A stretch of 64,000 nucleotides of DNA, from assembly GCF_900188455.1 (NCBI RefSeq), contig NZ_FZOL01000019.1, forward strand, positions 1 through 64,000, in the 5' to 3' direction. A program made the position numbers and the translations under genes. Below, one piece after another: positions 11,091-20,224 of this stretch (positions are counted from its first letter, which is position 1; each line of letters starts with the position of its first letter). The notes beneath the pieces were generated by a model. The model ran no database searches. It was not told the DNA's origin and saw only the letters and a program-made list of their open reading frames with translations. This stretch comes from Pseudomonas japonica. Its GTDB lineage: Bacteria > Pseudomonadota > Gammaproteobacteria > Pseudomonadales > Pseudomonadaceae.

Positions 11091-13445
11091 TTAGAAGGTC
11101 TGACCCAGAGAGAATTGGAACACCTGGGTGTCGGCGTCGTCCGGTTTCTTCACCGGCATCGCCAGACTGAAGCTCAACGGACCCAACGCGGTAATCCAGG
11201 TCACGCCCAGGCCGACGGAACTGGCCAGGCCGGAAAGACCGAATTTCTCGCAATCGGGCTTGGAGCCGCAATTGGTGTCGTAGACATTACCCACATCCCA
11301 GAATACCGAGGTGCGCAGGGAACGCTGGTCTTTGACGAACGGCAGCGGGAACAGCAACTCCACACCACCCTGCACGAGGACGTTACCACCGAACGGCAGC
11401 GGATCCTGATCCGGGTCGGTCGCGGTGCCGCGCTGGGCGTTGGCCTGACTTGGCGTGCTGCGCGGGCCAAGGCTGCTGTCCTTGAAGCCGCGAACCGAGT
11501 TGAAACCACCAGCATAGTAGTTTTCATAGAACGGCAGGCCCGAGGTGGAGCCGTAACCGTCACCAAAGCCCAGCTCGGTGTGCAGACGCAGGGTGTAGTC
11601 GTTGGTGATCGGCTTGAACATCTGGCCACGGTAGTCGAGCTTGAAGAACGACAGGTCGCTGCCCGGGGTAGTCGCTTCCAGGGTCAGGCTTTGCGAGTGA
11701 CCGCGGGTTGCCAGCACGCCCTTGTTCAGGGTCGACTCGGACCAGCCGGCCGATGCCTTGAAGTTCAGGAAGCTGTCGTCGCCTTCCTTCTCGAGGAAGT
11801 CGAAGATCTCGTCGACGGTGTAGCGACCGGTCTTGATCTTGTCCTGCTGCACGCTCAGGCCGAAGGTCAGGCGGGAAGTCTCGCTGATCGGGTAGCCGAC
11901 GTTGACCCCGGCACCCAGGCTGTCCACCGCATAGCTGGCAACATCGACGTCGAGGTCGTCGTAGTCGGTGGTGCGGTAGAACGCGTTGTAACCCAGGCTG
12001 ACGCCGTCGGCGGTCCAGTAGGGGTCAACGAAGCCGAAGTTGTATCGGCTCTGGTATTCGGAACGGGTCAGACCGATGGAGACCTTGTTACCGGTACCGA
12101 GGAAGTTGTTCTGGCTGATCGAGCCACCGAGGATCAGACCGGCGCTCTGGGCGAAGCCGACGCTGGCGGTGATCGAGCCGGAAGCCTGCTCTTCCACGGT
12201 GTAGTTGACGTCGACCTGGTCGTCGGTGCCCGGAACGGCCGGGGTCTCGACGTTGGCTTCCTTGAAGAAACCCAGACGCTCCAGACGGGTCTTGGACTGA
12301 TCGATCAGGTAGGTCGAGGCCCAGCCACCTTCCATCTGACGCATCTCGCGGCGCAGCACTTCGTCCTCGGACTTGGTGTTGCCACGGAAGTTGATACGGT
12401 TGACGTAGGCGCGCTTGCCCGGATCGACGACAAAAGTGATGTCGACGGTATGGTCTTCGTCGTGCGGCTGTGGCACGCCGTTGACGTTGGCGAAGGTATA
12501 GCCTTCGTTACCCAGGCGACGGGTTATCAGCTCGGAAGTGGTGGTCATCACCTTGCGCGAGAAGACCTGGCCTGGCTGGGCCAGCAGCAGTGCCTTGACC
12601 TGCTCTTCCGGCACTTTGAGGTCACCGGACAGTTTCACGTCGCGAACGGTGTACTTCTCGCCTTCGTTGATGTTGACGGTGATGTAGACGTGTTTCTTGT
12701 CCGGGGTGATCGACACCTGGGTGGACGCGATGTCCATGTTGATGTAGCCGCGGTCCAGGTAGTAGGAACGCAGGCGCTCGAGGTCACCGGAGAGTTTTTC
12801 GCGGGCGTACTTGTCGTCGTTCTTGAAGAAGGACAGCCAGTTGGTGGTCTTCAGTTCGAACAGGCTGGACAGGTCTTCGTCGGAGAACACGGTGTTGCCC
12901 ACGACGTTGATGTGCTGGATCGCGGCGACCGTGCCTTCGTTGATCTTGATCTTCAGGCCGACGCGGTTGCGCGGCTGAGGTACCACTTCGGCGTCCACCT
13001 CGGCCGAATAGCGGCCCTGGGCGACGTACTGGCGTTGCAGTTCGTTACGCACGCCCTCAAGGGTCGCGCGCTGGAAGATTTCGCCTTCGGCGAGGCCGGA
13101 TTGCTTCAGGCCCTTCATCAGGTCTTCGGTGCTGATCGCCTTGTTGCCTTCGATCTCGATGCTGGAGACCGACGGACGCTCGACGACATTGATGATCAGG
13201 ACATTGCCGTCGCGGCTCAGCTGGATGTCCTGGAAGAACCCGGTCTTGAACAGGGAACGGGTCGACTCCACCAGACGACCGTCGTCGGCCTGGTCGCCGA
13301 CGTTCAATGGCAAGGCGCCGAAAACGCTGCCCGCGGAAACCCGCTGCAGACCGTTGACTCGAATATCGGAGATGGTGAAGGACTCGGCGTGAACTTCAGC
13401 GATCATCAGTGCGGCGAGAGCCGCAGTTAGCAGCAGACGTTTCAT
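11091..13445 (-). CDS. bamA: Outer membrane protein assembly factor BamA
   Basis: BamA is the central Omp85 barrel that folds and inserts beta-barrel proteins. From the ATG at 13445 the precursor is 784 residues and has a signal peptide (MKRLLLTAALAALMIAEVHA). Five POTRA domains follow to about residue 420, then the 16-strand barrel with the lid-loop motif VRGF (in NSVRGFKDSS). The C-terminal beta-signal ends in Phe (FSLGQTF). An in-frame upstream extension to 13508 lacks a signal-peptide-like start and is rejected. It is downstream of rseP and upstream of ompH. Confidence 0.97.
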   Translation of the reverse strand: MKRLLLTAALAALMIAEVHAESFTISDIRVNGLQRVSAGSVFGALPLNVGDQADDGRLVESTRSLFKTGFFQDIQLSRDGNVLIINVVERPSVSSIEIEGNKAISTEDLMKGLKQSGLAEGEIFQRATLEGVRNELQRQYVAQGRYSAEVDAEVVPQPRNRVGLKIKINEGTVAAIQHINVVGNTVFSDEDLSSLFELKTTNWLSFFKNDDKYAREKLSGDLERLRSYYLDRGYINMDIASTQVSITPDKKHVYITVNINEGEKYTVRDVKLSGDLKVPEEQVKALLLAQPGQVFSRKVMTTTSELITRRLGNEGYTFANVNGVPQPHDEDHTVDITFVVDPGKRAYVNRINFRGNTKSEDEVLRREMRQMEGGWASTYLIDQSKTRLERLGFFKEANVETPAVPGTDDQVDVNYTVEEQASGSITASVGFAQSAGLILGGSISQNNFLGTGNKVSIGLTRSEYQSRYNFGFVDPYWTADGVSLGYNAFYRTTDYDDLDVDVASYAVDSLGAGVNVGYPISETSRLTFGLSVQQDKIKTGRYTVDEIFDFLEKEGDDSFLNFKASAGWSESTLNKGVLATRGHSQSLTLEATTPGSDLSFFKLDYRGQMFKPITNDYTLRLHTELGFGDGYGSTSGLPFYENYYAGGFNSVRGFKDSSLGPRSTPSQANAQRGTATDPDQDPLPFGGNVLVQGGVELLFPLPFVKDQRSLRTSVFWDVGNVYDTNCGSKPDCEKFGLSGLASSVGLGVTWITALGPLSFSLAMPVKKPDDADTQVFQFSLGQTF

Positions 13446-13520
13446 GAAGTCCTTTCTTATTCCAACTGGCAATAAACGACCTTCCGCAAGGACGCGGCAG
13501 GTTCGCAATTGAACGAAGCG

Positions 13521-14873
13521 TTACAGTCGACCCAAATCGTTGATCAGGGCGAGCAACATCACCCCGACTACCAAACTGATACCGATCTGGATCCCCCAAC
13601 CTTGCACCTGATCGGATAGCGGACGGCCACGCACCCACTCGATCAGATAAAACAGCAAATGCCCCCCATCCAGAACGGGGATGGGCAGCAAGTTAAGAAC
13701 CCCAAGGCTAATGCTCAGATAGGCAAGGAAATTCAGGAAATCCCCGAGGCCGGACTGGGCTGAAGCGCCCGCCACTTTAGCAATGGTTATCGGTCCGCTC
13801 AAGTTTTTTACCGAGAGCTCGCCGAAGAGCATTTTCTTCAGCGAATCGAGGGTCAGGACGCTCATGTTCCAGGTGCGGGAAAGGCCCTCGCCCACCGCTT
13901 CGAGCGGTCCGTAGCTGACTTCGCGGAGCATCTGCGCCGGCCATTCCGGCTGCGCCACGCCGGCACCGAGGTAGCCGGCGGCGGCCTTGCCTTCGCCACG
14001 GCTGGCGAGGGTGACCGGCAGGTCGATGCGCGCACCGTCGCGTTCGACGACCAGCACCACGCGACTGCCGGCACGACTGCGCACGCTGTCCACGACCTGC
14101 TGCCAGTCGGTCAGCGCCTGGCCATCGAGGCTGATCAGGCGATCGCCGGTCTTCAGGCCAGCGGCCTGCGCCGGTCCTTTTGGATCCAGCTCGGCCAGCA
14201 CCGGCGCCAGCGCCGGGCGCCACGGGCGAATACCCAGGGAACTGATCGGGTCCGGCTCGTCGGCGCCCTTGAGCCAGCTGTCGAGGGCCACGGTGCGAAT
14301 ACTCTCGGCAGCGGTGCCTTCTTCTCGAACGCCTACCTGCAGCGCACCGCTTTCACCCAGGCGCCGCACCAGTTGCAGGTTGACCGCGGACCAGCCGTTG
14401 GTCGCCTCGCCATCAATGGAAACGATTTCCTGCCCCGCGCTCAGCCCGGCGACGGCAGCCAGGCTGCCCGGCTCGACATTGCCGATGACCGGCCGTACCT
14501 GCTGGCTGCCCAGCATGGCGAGAATCCAGAAGAACAGGATGGCGAGAAGAAAGTTGGCAATCGGCCCGGCCGCGGTGATGGCTATGCGCTGACGAACCGT
14601 CTTGCGATTGAACGATTGCTCAGCCAACGCCGGCGGGACATCGGCCTCGCGCTCATCGAGCATCTTGACGTAGCCACCCAGGGGAATGGCGGCGATGACG
14701 AATTCCGTGCCCTGGCGGTCATGCCAGCGAAACAGTGGCATGCCGAAGCCCACGGAAAAACGCAACACCTTGACGCCGCAACGCCGGGCCACCCAGAAGT
14801 GCCCGAATTCGTGAAAGGTAACCAGAACACCCAGGGCGACCAGGGTGCCGATAATCATGTAGAGCGCGCTCAT
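13521..14873 (-). CDS. rseP: RseP site-2 zinc metalloprotease
   Basis: RseP (MucP in P. aeruginosa) cleaves the anti-sigma factor RseA/MucA inside the membrane after DegS/AlgW, releasing the envelope-stress sigma factor. The 450-residue protein has the HEFGH zinc motif at residues 21-25 in the first membrane segment. Two PDZ domains lie in the middle (for example GLKTGDRLISLDGQAL), and the conserved NLLPIPVLDGGHL is near the C-terminus. It sits between dxr and bamA, as in E. coli. Confidence 0.96.
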   Translation of the reverse strand: MSALYMIIGTLVALGVLVTFHEFGHFWVARRCGVKVLRFSVGFGMPLFRWHDRQGTEFVIAAIPLGGYVKMLDEREADVPPALAEQSFNRKTVRQRIAITAAGPIANFLLAILFFWILAMLGSQQVRPVIGNVEPGSLAAVAGLSAGQEIVSIDGEATNGWSAVNLQLVRRLGESGALQVGVREEGTAAESIRTVALDSWLKGADEPDPISSLGIRPWRPALAPVLAELDPKGPAQAAGLKTGDRLISLDGQALTDWQQVVDSVRSRAGSRVVLVVERDGARIDLPVTLASRGEGKAAAGYLGAGVAQPEWPAQMLREVSYGPLEAVGEGLSRTWNMSVLTLDSLKKMLFGELSVKNLSGPITIAKVAGASAQSGLGDFLNFLAYLSISLGVLNLLPIPVLDGGHLLFYLIEWVRGRPLSDQVQGWGIQIGISLVVGVMLLALINDLGRL

Positions 14874-14904
14874 GTCTTTCTCCGAATAACGTTCAGCAGG
14901 ACCC

Positions 14905-16095
14905 CTAACGCCCGTGGCGGGTCAGCCACTCTCCCGCCAGTTCCCGGGCCCGCTGGTCGGCGGCGAATACCGCATCGAGCGAATCCACGGCAACCACCGG
15001 CTCCCGCTCCAGTACCTGTCCGATCATACTCGCGATCTCCGGGAAGCGGATGCGCCGCTGAAGAAAGGCTTCCACCGCAACTTCGTTGGCGGCGTTGAGC
15101 ACCGCCGGAGCACTGTTGCCGGCCTCGGCCGCCTCGCGTGCCAGGCGCAGACAAGGGAAACGCTGTTCGTCCGGAGCCTGGAAGTCCAGGCGGGCGATGG
15201 CGAACAGGTCCAGTGGCGCCACACCGGAATCGATGCGCTCGGGCCAGGCCAGGGCGTTGGCGATCGGCGTACGCATATCAGGGTTGCCCAGTTGGGCCAA
15301 TACCGAGCCGTCCACATAGTCGACCAGGGAGTGAATCACACTTTGCGGATGGACCACCACCTCGATCCGGGACGGCGGCGCGTCGAACAGCCAGCAGGCC
15401 TCGATCAGTTCGAGGCCCTTGTTCATCATGCTCGCGGAGTCGACGGAAATCTTCCGCCCCATGGACCAGTTGGGGTGGGCACAGGCTTGCTCGGGCGTCA
15501 CCTGCGCCAGTTCGGCGGCCGGGGTCTGACGGAACGGGCCACCGGAGGCCGTGAGCAGAATCCGACGCACCCCCACCTGAGTCAGACCCCGCGCATAATC
15601 GCCGGGCAGACACTGGAAGATTGCGTTGTGTTCACTGTCGATGGGCAACAGCACCGCGTTGTTGCGCCGTACCGCCTCCATGAACAGGGCACCGGACATC
15701 ACCAGCGCTTCCTTGTTGGCCAGCAGGACTTTCTTGCCCGCCTCCACCGCCGCCAGGGTCGGACGCAGGCCCGCCGCACCGACGATGGCCGCCATCACCG
15801 CATCGACCTGGGGATCGGCGGCGACCGCACACAAACCACGCTCGCCGACCAACACTTCGGTGCGCGAGCCTGCCGCATCGAGCCCGGCGCGCAAGGTGGC
15901 GGCACTGGCCTCGTCAGGCACGACGGCGAACACCGGCGTATGCTTCAGGCACAGCGCCAGCAGCTCGTCGAGCCTCGAATAGCCGGTCAGGGCGAAGGTT
16001 TCGTAACGATCGGGATGGCGGGCGATGACATCCAGGGTGCTCAGGCCGATCGAGCCGGTGGCCCCCAGCACGGTAATACGCTGAACACGACTCAC
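14905..16095 (-). CDS. dxr: 1-deoxy-D-xylulose 5-phosphate reductoisomerase
   Basis: Dxr (IspC) converts DXP to MEP with NADPH, the committed step of the non-mevalonate isoprenoid pathway, here upstream of undecaprenyl carrier synthesis. The 396-residue protein has the NADPH-binding VLGATGSIGLSTLDV, the ANKEALVMSG and PIDSEHNAIFQ substrate/metal segments, and the flexible-loop region HPNWSMGRKISVDSA. Its ATG overlaps the cdsA stop by four bases (ATGA). Confidence 0.97.
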   Translation of the reverse strand: MSRVQRITVLGATGSIGLSTLDVIARHPDRYETFALTGYSRLDELLALCLKHTPVFAVVPDEASAATLRAGLDAAGSRTEVLVGERGLCAVAADPQVDAVMAAIVGAAGLRPTLAAVEAGKKVLLANKEALVMSGALFMEAVRRNNAVLLPIDSEHNAIFQCLPGDYARGLTQVGVRRILLTASGGPFRQTPAAELAQVTPEQACAHPNWSMGRKISVDSASMMNKGLELIEACWLFDAPPSRIEVVVHPQSVIHSLVDYVDGSVLAQLGNPDMRTPIANALAWPERIDSGVAPLDLFAIARLDFQAPDEQRFPCLRLAREAAEAGNSAPAVLNAANEVAVEAFLQRRIRFPEIASMIGQVLEREPVVAVDSLDAVFAADQRARELAGEWLTRHGR

Positions 16096-16907
16096 AGGAC
16101 GCCCCAGTCGGCCGCCCAGAGCAGCACGGCGAACAGCGGAATGGCCGCGGTCAGGCTGTCGATCCGGTCAAGCACACCGCCATGGCCTGGCAGCAGGTTG
16201 CTGCTGTCCTTTATACCGGAGCGGCGCTTGAACATGCTTTCGGTCAAGTCGCCGACCACCGAGCCCATCACCACCAGGGCCGCGCCAAACAGGCCGAGTA
16301 TCAGTTCACCGATGCTCCACTGCCGGGTCAGGCCGACCGCGAGGGTAATCACCAGGCTCAGCGCCAGGCCACCGTAGACCCCTTCCCAGCTTTTGCCAGG
16401 GCTTACCTGCGGCGCCAGCTTGCGCTTACCGAAGGCTCGTCCGGAGAAGTAGGCCCCGATATCGGCCCCCCAGACCAGCACCATGACCGCGAGAATCAGC
16501 CAGTTGCCCATGGCCCAGTGCTTGAGCAGCACCAGACCTTGCCAGGCCGGCAACAATATGAGGGTGCCGATCAGCAGACGACAGGCGGCACTGGCCCACA
16601 GCTCGCTGCTGCGCGGGTAGGTCATCACCAGCCAGGTCGCGACGCCCCACCACAGAACCGCGGCGCCGAGCACCCAGGGTGCCAGCTCCGGGAGCAGGTG
16701 GAGCAACATCAGCAAACCGGCGATGACGGCGGCGTAGGCCACGCGCATTACCTGGGCCACCAGGCCGGCAAGGCGCGCCCATTCCCAGGCGCCAAGGGTA
16801 ACCACCAGACCGATGAACAGGGCGAACTCCGCCCCGTCGAGCAGGAAGAACCCACCCAGAGCGATCGGCAGCAGGATCAGCGCGGTAATGATGCGTTGCT
16901 TGAGCAT
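16092..16907 (-). CDS. cdsA: Phosphatidate cytidylyltransferase
   Basis: CdsA makes CDP-diacylglycerol from phosphatidic acid and CTP, the branch point for all phospholipids. The 271-residue protein is strongly hydrophobic with about eight membrane segments. It carries the family signature near the C-terminus (SVVGDLTESMFKRRSGIKDSS, then LLPGHGGVLDRIDS). It overlaps uppS upstream (TAATG at about 16905-16909) and dxr downstream, so it is in a tightly packed operon. Confidence 0.96.
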   Translation of the reverse strand: MLKQRIITALILLPIALGGFFLLDGAEFALFIGLVVTLGAWEWARLAGLVAQVMRVAYAAVIAGLLMLLHLLPELAPWVLGAAVLWWGVATWLVMTYPRSSELWASAACRLLIGTLILLPAWQGLVLLKHWAMGNWLILAVMVLVWGADIGAYFSGRAFGKRKLAPQVSPGKSWEGVYGGLALSLVITLAVGLTRQWSIGELILGLFGAALVVMGSVVGDLTESMFKRRSGIKDSSNLLPGHGGVLDRIDSLTAAIPLFAVLLWAADWGVL

Positions 16908-17662
16908 TAAGCACGGGCTCCAGCTTCGACCTGCTCGCTGGTTTTACCGAAGCGGCGCTGGCGCGAAGCGAAATCGGCCAACGCATTGCGCATGGCCTCG
17001 TGTTTGAAGTCCGGCCAGTAGAGGTCGGAGAAGTACAGCTCGGAATAGGCCAGTTGCCACAGCAGGAAATTGCTGATGCGGTGCTCGCCTCCGGTACGGA
17101 TGCACAGGTCCGGCAGCGGCAGGTCACCGGTGGCCAGACAGGTCTGCAACAGATCGGGGGTGATGTCTTCCGGTCGCAGATGGCCAGCCTGTACCTCGCG
17201 CGCCAGGCGCTGGGCGGCCTGGGCGATATCCCACTGACCGCCATAGTTGGCGGCGACCTGCAGGATGAAACGGTTGTTGCCAGCGGTCAGCGCTTCGACT
17301 TCGCGCATGGCGGCCTGCAGCTCAGGGTGAAAGCGCGAGCGATCGCCGATGATCCGCAGACTGATGTTGTTCTCGTTGAGGCGCCTGGCCTCCCGGCGCA
17401 GGGCCGAGAAGAACAGCTCCATCAACGCCCCGACCTCGTCGGCCGGGCGTTGCCAGTTCTCGCTGGAGAAGGCGAACAGGGTCAGCACCTCGACCTTGGC
17501 CTCGGCACAGACCTCGATGACGGCCCGCACCGCGTCCACGCCAGCCTTGTGCCCGGCCACGCCAGGCAACAGGCGCTTCTTCGCCCAGCGATTATTTCCG
17601 TCCATGATGATCGCGACATGACGCGGCACCGAGGACGGCACACCCTGCTTGCTCTTTTCCAT
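16907..17662 (-). CDS. uppS: Undecaprenyl diphosphate synthase
   Basis: UppS elongates farnesyl diphosphate with cis-isoprenyl units to C55-PP, the lipid carrier for peptidoglycan and O-antigen. The 251-residue protein shows HVAIIMDGNNRWAKKR with the catalytic Asp, the TLFAFSSENWQRP motif, and the C-terminal RTGGEHRISNFLLWQ and ELYFSDLYWPDF. It lies between frr and cdsA. The cdsA start overlaps its stop codon. Confidence 0.97.
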   Translation of the reverse strand: MEKSKQGVPSSVPRHVAIIMDGNNRWAKKRLLPGVAGHKAGVDAVRAVIEVCAEAKVEVLTLFAFSSENWQRPADEVGALMELFFSALRREARRLNENNISLRIIGDRSRFHPELQAAMREVEALTAGNNRFILQVAANYGGQWDIAQAAQRLAREVQAGHLRPEDITPDLLQTCLATGDLPLPDLCIRTGGEHRISNFLLWQLAYSELYFSDLYWPDFKHEAMRNALADFASRQRRFGKTSEQVEAGARA

Positions 17663-17678
17663 TGAAAAAACCCCGACC

Positions 17679-18236
17679 TTAAACGGCCATCAGGTCCTTT
17701 TCTTTTGCTTCCAGAGCCTTGTCGACTTCGCCGACGAACTTGTCGGTGAGCTTCTGCAGCTCGTCAGCGGCGCGACGCTCTTCGTCTTCGCTGATTTCCT
17801 TGTCCTTGGACAGTTTCTTCAGATCGGCCAGGGCATCGCGGCGCACGTTGCGCACGGCGACCTTGGCATCCTCGGCAACACCGCGAGCCTGCTTGGTGTA
17901 GCCCTTGCGGGTTTCCTCGGTCAAGGCCGGCATCGGAACGCGGATGGTGGTGCCGGCGCTGCTCGGGTTCAGGCCCAGATCCGAGGTCAGGATGGCCTTC
18001 TCGATGGCGGCGCTGAGGTTCTTGTCGTGAGCGACGATCTTCAGGGTGCGGGCGTCCTCGACGCTGATCGCGGCGACCTGGTTCAGCGGCATCTCGCTAC
18101 CCCAGGCAGTAACCTTGACGCTGTCGAGGATGCTTGGGTGGGCACGGCCGGTGCGGATCGCGGCCAGGTTGCGACCCAGTGCCTCGATGGATTTGCCCAT
18201 GCGGTCCTGAGCGTCTTTCTTGATATCGTTGATCAT
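17679..18236 (-). CDS. frr: Ribosome recycling factor
   Basis: RRF works with EF-G to split post-termination ribosomes. The 185-residue protein has the standard length and the conserved segments KSIEALGRNLAAIRTGRAHPS, NPSSAGTTIRVPMPALTEETRK and NVRRDALADLKKL. Its ATG overlaps the pyrH stop by four bases. It is essential in bacteria and always linked to pyrH-tsf-rpsB in this group. Confidence 0.98.
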   Translation of the reverse strand: MINDIKKDAQDRMGKSIEALGRNLAAIRTGRAHPSILDSVKVTAWGSEMPLNQVAAISVEDARTLKIVAHDKNLSAAIEKAILTSDLGLNPSSAGTTIRVPMPALTEETRKGYTKQARGVAEDAKVAVRNVRRDALADLKKLSKDKEISEDEERRAADELQKLTDKFVGEVDKALEAKEKDLMAV

Positions 18237-18976
18237 TCTTCGCCTTCCTCGATCAGAGTTCCTTCAGCGCCGCCCACTACGATGTTCAGCAAGGCGCCAG
18301 GCTTGTTCATGTTGAATACCCGCAATGGCATCTTGTGGTCACGGCACAGGCAGATTGCGGTCAGGTCCATCACACCCAGTTTGCGGTCGAGTACTTCATC
18401 GTACGTCAGACGATCGAATTTCTCGGCATGCGGATCCTTGAACGGATCGGCAGTGTACACGCCGTCGACCTTGGTTGCCTTCAGCACGACGTCAGCATCG
18501 ATTTCAATCGCGCGCAGACAGGCGGCCGAGTCGGTGGTGAAGAACGGGTTTCCGGTACCGGCAGCGAAGATCACCACGTCGCCAGAGTTCAGGTGGCGAA
18601 TGCCCTTGCGGCGATCGTAGTGGTCGGTGACGCCAACCATGGAAATGGCCGACATGACGATGGCCGGGATGTTCGAGCGCTCCAGCGCGTCGCGCATGGC
18701 CAGGGCGTTCATCACGGTCGCCAGCATTCCCATGTGGTCACCGGTGACGCGATCCATGCCGGCCGCGCTCAGGGCCGCACCACGGAACAGGTTGCCACCG
18801 CCGATCACCAGGCCCACCTGGACACCGATACCGACCAGCTGACCCACTTCCAGCGCCATGCGGTCCAGCACCTTCGGGTCGATCCCGAAGTCTTCCGAGC
18901 CCATCAGGGCCTCGCCGCTAAGTTTGAGCAAAATGCGTTTATAGCGAGGCTGACGACCACTCACCTGCTGAGCCAT
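18233..18976 (-). CDS. pyrH: UMP kinase
   Basis: PyrH phosphorylates UMP to UDP (amino acid kinase fold, allosterically controlled by GTP and UTP). The 247-residue form starts MAQQVSGRQPRYKRILLKLSGEALMG. The start at 18976 is preferred to an upstream in-frame extension because family members begin here. Further motifs are GLVIGGGNLFRGA, DHMGMLATVMNALA and FAAGTGNPFFTTDSA. It lies between tsf and frr and overlaps frr. Confidence 0.97.
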   Translation of the reverse strand: MAQQVSGRQPRYKRILLKLSGEALMGSEDFGIDPKVLDRMALEVGQLVGIGVQVGLVIGGGNLFRGAALSAAGMDRVTGDHMGMLATVMNALAMRDALERSNIPAIVMSAISMVGVTDHYDRRKGIRHLNSGDVVIFAAGTGNPFFTTDSAACLRAIEIDADVVLKATKVDGVYTADPFKDPHAEKFDRLTYDEVLDRKLGVMDLTAICLCRDHKMPLRVFNMNKPGALLNIVVGGAEGTLIEEGEE

Positions 18977-19093
18977 TGCGAATCTCTCCTGCGGCGTTTG
19001 TATAAATTCCGGGCGGACTGTTTTCAGTCTGCGCCAACTGTAGCTTGGCACCCTCGGGGCGCCAGAGCACAAGCGAATTTCGGCTTTTGGCAC

Positions 19094-19149
19094 AAAAAGC
19101 GCCTGCGCTTTGACAAAGAGGCTGCGCGCGTGAGCGGGCAGCCTCTTTG
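19094..19149 (-). terminator. Hairpin pair after tsf
   Basis: Two nested structures lie 3' of tsf. The first has 12-bp perfect arms at 19114-19125 and 19138-19149 (CAAAGAGGCTGC). The second has a 6-bp stem at 19096-19111 (AAAGCG/CGCTTT, loop CCTG). On the minus strand the second ends in GCGCTTTTTG, a plausible T-tract. Together they look like a terminator or attenuator between tsf and pyrH that could lower pyrH-frr output relative to rpsB-tsf. Confidence 0.65.
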
Positions 19150-19171
19150 GGGCGACAGATGTAAATCCGTC

Positions 19172-20038
19172 TTATTGCTTCTGGGCAGCAGCCACTTGAG
19201 CAGCAACTTCAGCAGCGAAGTCGTCTTCTTTCTTCTCGATGCCTTCGCCTACTTCGTAACGAACGAAGGAAACGACTTCGGCGCCGGCTTTCTTGGCCAG
19301 TTCACCGACCTTGACTTCCGGATCCATGATGAACGCTTGCTCGACCAGGCTGGCTTCGGACAGGAACTTGGCGATACGGCCCTTGACCATGTTCTCGACG
19401 ATGTTCTCTGGCTTGCCGGCGATTTTTTCGGCGTTCAGCTGCAGGAAGATTTCTTTTTCCTTGGCAACCAGTTCCTCGGAAACGTCTTCCGGACGAACGA
19501 CGGCAGGGTTGCTGGCCGCTACGTGCATGGCGATCTGCTTGGCCAGCTCAGGGTTGCCGCCTTTCAGGACAACCAGGACACCGATGCGGTGGCCGTGCAG
19601 GTAGGAACCGATCACGTCACCTTCGACAGCCGACAGACGACGGATGTTGACGTTCTCGCCGCACTTGGCGACCAGGGCTTCACGAGCGGATTCGCGGGAA
19701 GCGATCAGCGGAGCGGCGTCGGTCAGGTTCTGTTCGAACGCTTCGTTCAGGCTGTCCTTGACGAAGCCTTTGAAGTCGTCCTGCAGAGCCAGGAAGTCGG
19801 TCTGCGAGTTGACTTCGATGATCAGGCCACGATTACCTTCGGCGCGAACGGCGATCGAACCTTCGGCGGCGATGTTGCCAGCCTTCTTGGCAGCCTTGAT
19901 GGCGCCCGAAGCACGCATGTCGTCAATGGCTTTTTCGATATCGCCACCAGCGGCTACCAGTGCCTTCTTGCACTCCATCATGCCTTGGCCGGTACGCTCA
20001 CGCAGTTCTTTTACCAGCGCTGCAGTAATTTCTGCCAT
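19172..20038 (-). CDS. tsf: Elongation factor Ts
   Basis: EF-Ts exchanges GDP for GTP on EF-Tu. The 288-residue protein has the N-terminal LVKELRERTGQGMMECKKAL (UBA-like domain), the core TDFLALQDDF and the C-terminal coiled-coil module. It follows rpsB with a gap of about 190 bases that carries an intrinsic hairpin, and it is followed by another hairpin before pyrH. The rpsB-tsf pairing is near universal. Confidence 0.98.
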   Translation of the reverse strand: MAEITAALVKELRERTGQGMMECKKALVAAGGDIEKAIDDMRASGAIKAAKKAGNIAAEGSIAVRAEGNRGLIIEVNSQTDFLALQDDFKGFVKDSLNEAFEQNLTDAAPLIASRESAREALVAKCGENVNIRRLSAVEGDVIGSYLHGHRIGVLVVLKGGNPELAKQIAMHVAASNPAVVRPEDVSEELVAKEKEIFLQLNAEKIAGKPENIVENMVKGRIAKFLSEASLVEQAFIMDPEVKVGELAKKAGAEVVSFVRYEVGEGIEKKEDDFAAEVAAQVAAAQKQ

Positions 20039-20174
20039 TTCAAAATCCTCTTGGATAGGTTTTCAACCATTCCACCCGCTGTTCACGGGGGTTCAATTCT
20101 GGAAATCAACTACCTGTCTGTGTGCGGCGCGTCGATGATGCGGGCACTTGGCGACAGGAGGATTTCAAGGTGGC

Positions 20175-20199
20175 AAAAAGGGGGCCTAGCCCCCTTTTT
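20175..20199 (-). terminator. rpsB-tsf intergenic attenuator hairpin
   Basis: AAAAAGGGGGC (20175-20185) and GCCCCCTTTTT (20189-20199) form a perfect 11-bp stem with a 3-base loop. The arm ends are A5/T5, so the structure reads as an intrinsic terminator in both directions. It lies 3' of rpsB and upstream of tsf on the minus strand. Partial termination here would give more S2 mRNA than EF-Ts mRNA, as is known for the E. coli rpsB-tsf operon. Confidence 0.8.
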
Positions 20200-20224
20200 G
20201 CGTGCCAATCGACGCTAGCGTCGC

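Noticed and set aside
10323..13430. A plus-strand open frame of about 1035 codons opposite lpxD, ompH and bamA
   Set aside because: Antisense shadow; the opposite strand carries three recognised genes and the composition is not protein-like.
18335..20218. A plus-strand open frame of 627 codons opposite pyrH and tsf
   Set aside because: It runs across two conserved genes and their terminators on the other strand, with no family match.
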